Below are positions 61,655 through 64,000 of a stretch of 64,000 bases of DNA, one piece after another. The DNA lies in the NCBI GenBank assembly GCA_006386115.1, contig VFIW01000121.1, forward strand, positions 62,001 through 126,000. Reading direction: 5' to 3'. The notes under the pieces are model-generated. The model saw only the letters and a program-made list of their open reading frames with translations. It was not told the DNA's origin and did not search any database. Position 1 is the first letter of the stretch. Every line of letters starts with the position of its first letter. Origin of the DNA: Globisporangium splendens (Eukaryota; Oomycota; Peronosporomycetes; Pythiales; Pythiaceae). Both the position numbers and the translations under genes were made by a program.

Positions 61655-63084
61655 ATGCATTAGGCACAATAGATAGATTTATCCCCCAAACGCAGCACAA
61701 CACACACGTAACCTACAATTGGTGTTGCAAATTTGCATTTGGTGGGGAGAAATGAAAATCACGATCTATAATCCGGTCTTCTATTTATTAGTGCCTTCTT
61801 AAAACCAGAACACAGATAGTTACCGGTATTCTACATTTGAGGTTTGTGTGTGAGACCTGGGGAACAAAAGTGTCCATGTGGACGCGACATTCTCTCCAAT
61901 GAAGGCTTGTTTCTCACTTGAGAGAATGGGGCGAGTTAGCTTTTCTTGTAGCCCATGAGCCCCAGCTTGTGAGGAGACTTGAGTGTTTGATGGTAAATCG
62001 AGAAGTGAGATTGAGAAAACTGTTTAAGAAAAAAACTCAACTACTTCGTTGCTACTCCTTGCTCCCCTTGGGGCTCTTCCTACTCGTGTTCTTTCACTTG
62101 CGTGCTACTTGATTTTTTACTGGATTTTTTACTGGATTTTCTCATATCTCATTTTTCTTCATTTTGTGTGGACAGGAGGGCTTCTGAGATAACAGATGGA
62201 TTCTCGTCCTATCTTTACCTATGCATAAACATACAATCATTCCTAAAGATGTCGTAATCATCTACCAACATTCCGATGTACCGAAATATTGGTACATTGT
62301 ACCATCATGGTACCGTCCACGCTTACAGTCAAACACTTCAGGGTCGCACACCGTCAAGTTCAACTTGGCGCTGATCCAGTTAGTGTCGGGAAACAGGAAA
62401 TTATCATTGAGCTCGCGTCATTATCGTTTGAGTGGATTGTTCATTCTGCCGACAATCGAACGCTGCTTGCCATGAACGTTAGAACACTCAGGCCGGGGGT
62501 ACAGCATCAATCATGTCTTCTTGAAGTTGGTCCAACATTCATCCTGCTTGCTTGTCGAGTGTTCGAGATTGCTACACGGATGCTGGCGCATATCTTGGTC
62601 GAGGCGTAGATGATGCCATGTGGATCGGTCTTGTTGTGCTCAACAACGCACAAAAGATCAACCATGTTCTTTCCCATATGTAATGGGGCGCTGTTCACAA
62701 CAGTCCCCAAAACACAGCACACACGCTTGTGCCAGGGGAAGCGATTCTCCCGACTTGGAGGGAGAGAAGACGACTTGAGGGCTTGAGAGAAAATTTGCAA
62801 CTGAATTGAAATGCTTGTGGTTCCTGTCGCTACTTACGAATGAACCTCAAGGGATCATACACGTTTTATAACTAAAACCTAAACATGCACAATAAAACCT
62901 ATGAATCTGATATATAAAACCTTGGGTACACTGAGGTTGAACCCACGAGATCTTCGAGAAGCTTGAACTTGAAGTCCTGTGGAAAATTCCCTGCAAAGTG
63001 ATTGGCTACAGCCACTCACTTCAGGTGGCAGAGACACGTTGGTCTCATCACCAGTGCAGTTTCCCAAGTAGGAACCATCACTCA

Positions 63085-63160
63085 GTACTTGATTAGTACA
63101 TGGATGTCATCACTCTGTACTGATTAGTACATGTGAACAACATTCTGCACTGATCAGCAC
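63085..63160. repeat. Three imperfect palindromic units
   Basis: GTACTTGATTAGTAC (63085-63099), GTACTGATTAGTAC (63117-63130) and GCACTGATCAGCAC (63147-63160) recur at about 30-base spacing, each with short inverted arms. Confidence 0.6.
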
Positions 63161-63171
63161 AGAGAGCACTC

Positions 63172-63194
63172 GTGACGTCATGGGATGACGTCAC
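63172..63194. repeat. Perfect palindrome with two TGACGTCA sites
   Basis: The arms GTGACGTCAT and ATGACGTCAC are exact reverse complements around GGG. Each arm contains the bZIP/CREB-type octamer TGACGTCA. It is about 210 bases upstream of the ORF at 63407. Confidence 0.7.
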
Positions 63195-63303
63195 ATGTGC
63201 ATGTGGGGACTGTCGTACTGTAATCCCTTTGTTACTTGTCTCTCCACAATGCACACTGAAGGTGGTGTGTTCGACACTAAAGTAGGACACAGCCGCACCT
63301 TCA

Positions 63304-63330
63304 TGTAATGGCTAGGTATAGCCCATTACA
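63304..63330. repeat. Hairpin beginning TGT and ending ACA
   Basis: The arms TGTAATGGCTA and TAGCCCATTACA pair with one bulged C around the loop GGTA. The TG...CA ends and the abrupt TCATCCCCTCC that follows recall the end of a long terminal repeat, which is only a suggestion. Confidence 0.45.
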
Positions 63331-63406
63331 TCATCCCCTCCTTAAAGTCACAAGTACCTTGCGTACTTTTGCAGACCTTCCGGAGCAGTTCACTTTCCAA
63401 TCGGCC

Positions 63407-63700
63407 ATGAAGCGACCAAGTGACCAAGTGAACCAAGGTGAAGAACGTCCGTTGTCTAAGCGACAGCAGACAGCTCCAGAACTCTTCGACGTATCCTCCA
63501 TTCTGAAGAAGAAGGGGGATCTCGAGTTCTACAAGGAGCGGTTCTTCAGTTGGCGTCGGATCAACGATCGCGATGATCCGAACCAACACATCGCAGCCCA
63601 GAGAGACTCATGGCGAACATTTGTTCGTCTTGAGAATGAGAACAAGATGGGGCGTCTTCTTCGTCGTGGCAATGCTCGTGCCGAAAGAAGAACTCCNGCC
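63407..63700 (+). CDS. Unknown ORF, possible retroelement gag or cellular protein; N-terminal part
   Basis: From the ATG at 63407 the frame reads MKRPSDQVNQGEERPLSKR and later ELFDVSSILKKKGDLEFYKE and NENKMGRLLRRGNARAERR, a basic, protein-like stretch of about 96 residues. It reaches the ambiguous base at 63697, where CCN is Pro whatever the base. The frame stays open to the window end, but beyond 63700 it becomes a Val/Ser/Gly-rich low-complexity run that looks like the reverse reading of another gene. I do not recognise the family. The upstream palindromes and possible LTR end make a retroelement plausible. Confidence 0.45.
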
Positions 63701-64000
63701 TTCGTCTCAGGAGTCTTCGTCTCAGGAGCCTGTGTCTCTACTTCCTTGGTTTCTGGTGCCTTGGTGTCGAGTTCTTTGGTATCAGGAGCCGTGGTGGCTA
63801 GTGCTGGAGTCACCGTTGCTTCAGACGTGGGAACTGGAGTGCTGCCGGCTGCTGGTGCTTCTGCGGGGCTATCTACACCAGCTAGCGTGCCGTCACTGCT
63901 TGCCGCATTCGCAATCGGAGTCATAGCTGCATTGGCGAGCAGGTTCGAGTCTTCTTCCGTCAAGTACAATTCGTCTTCGCGAGCTCCACGGTGTTGCACT
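63701..64000 (-). CDS. Partial ORF rich in PETK-type repeats, entering from right edge
   Basis: On the minus strand the sequence from 64000 to about 63700 encodes HRGAREDELYLTEEDSNLL, then an Ala/Pro/Thr-rich part and several (P/L)-(E/D)-T-K repeats. No Met start is visible, so the gene would begin beyond the window. Left of the ambiguous base this frame turns into an Arg-rich sequence that looks like the reverse of the plus-strand ORF. Either strand could be the real one here; the acidic, protein-like composition favours minus. Confidence 0.3.

Larger units (their letters stand above)
61655..63406. other. Gene-poor region
   Basis: No gene is recognised. It includes a triple GATTTTTTACTG-type tandem repeat at about 62110-62140, AT-rich sequence, then a palindrome-rich stretch (63085-63330) leading to the ORF at 63407. 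The latter stretch could be a promoter or part of a long terminal repeat. Confidence 0.5.

Overview
The window looks like nuclear DNA of an oomycete (water mould); this is an inference. The grounds are long, mostly intronless genes, very short 5' leaders, and start-site elements resembling the oomycete Inr plus flanking element (about TCATTYY-N-CAWTTTNYY) 20 to 90 bases before many start codons. The gene content also fits: full-length ABCB and ABCA transporters, ankyrin proteins, and an LTA-synthase-like membrane sulfatase. There are no bacterial operons, CRISPR arrays or recognisable tRNA or rRNA genes.

From 1 to 38.2 kb lies a tandem array of full-size ABCB (P-glycoprotein/MDR-type) exporters. 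Two are on the minus strand (a partial copy at 1-2537 and 3859-7773). Five are on the plus strand (10819, 16976, 22249, 29055 and 34343). A decayed eighth copy is at about 15.2-15.7 kb. All intact copies have TMD1-NBD1-TMD2-NBD2 with canonical Walker A, signature, Walker B and H-loop motifs. Two subgroups are visible: 1/3859/10819/34343 and 16976/22249/29055. In the second subgroup both nucleotide-binding domains are almost identical in DNA while the membrane domains have diverged, which points to repeated gene conversion. A small unknown membrane protein with a probable intron sits at 9183-10161, and an ankyrin pseudogene at 26.25-27.0 kb.

From 38.2 to 44.9 kb is a debris zone. It holds a 5'-truncated non-LTR retrotransposon fragment with a 21-bp target-site duplication (38946-41001), a small ankyrin gene with an N-terminal dual-acylation signal (41099-41842), and a multi-frame relic of a membrane protein (43.1-44.1 kb).

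From 45.0 to 61.7 kb are a 1979-residue ABCA transporter, a convergent AAAP-type amino-acid permease with a likely 153-nt intron, a 778-residue ankyrin protein paralogous to the small one, and an 842-residue five-helix membrane protein with an alkaline-phosphatase/LTA-synthase-type catalytic domain. From 61.7 kb to the end the DNA is gene-poor. It finishes in a palindrome-rich stretch followed by the start of an unknown ORF, possibly a retroelement, interrupted by an ambiguous base at 63697.

Functionally this is a membrane-transport region: seven drug/lipid-type exporters, one large lipid-type ABCA transporter and an amino-acid permease. The array appears to evolve by duplication with unlike promoters and by conversion of the ATPase domains. 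Many start codons were moved inward from GTG/TTG/CTG-initiated reading frames to the first credible ATG.
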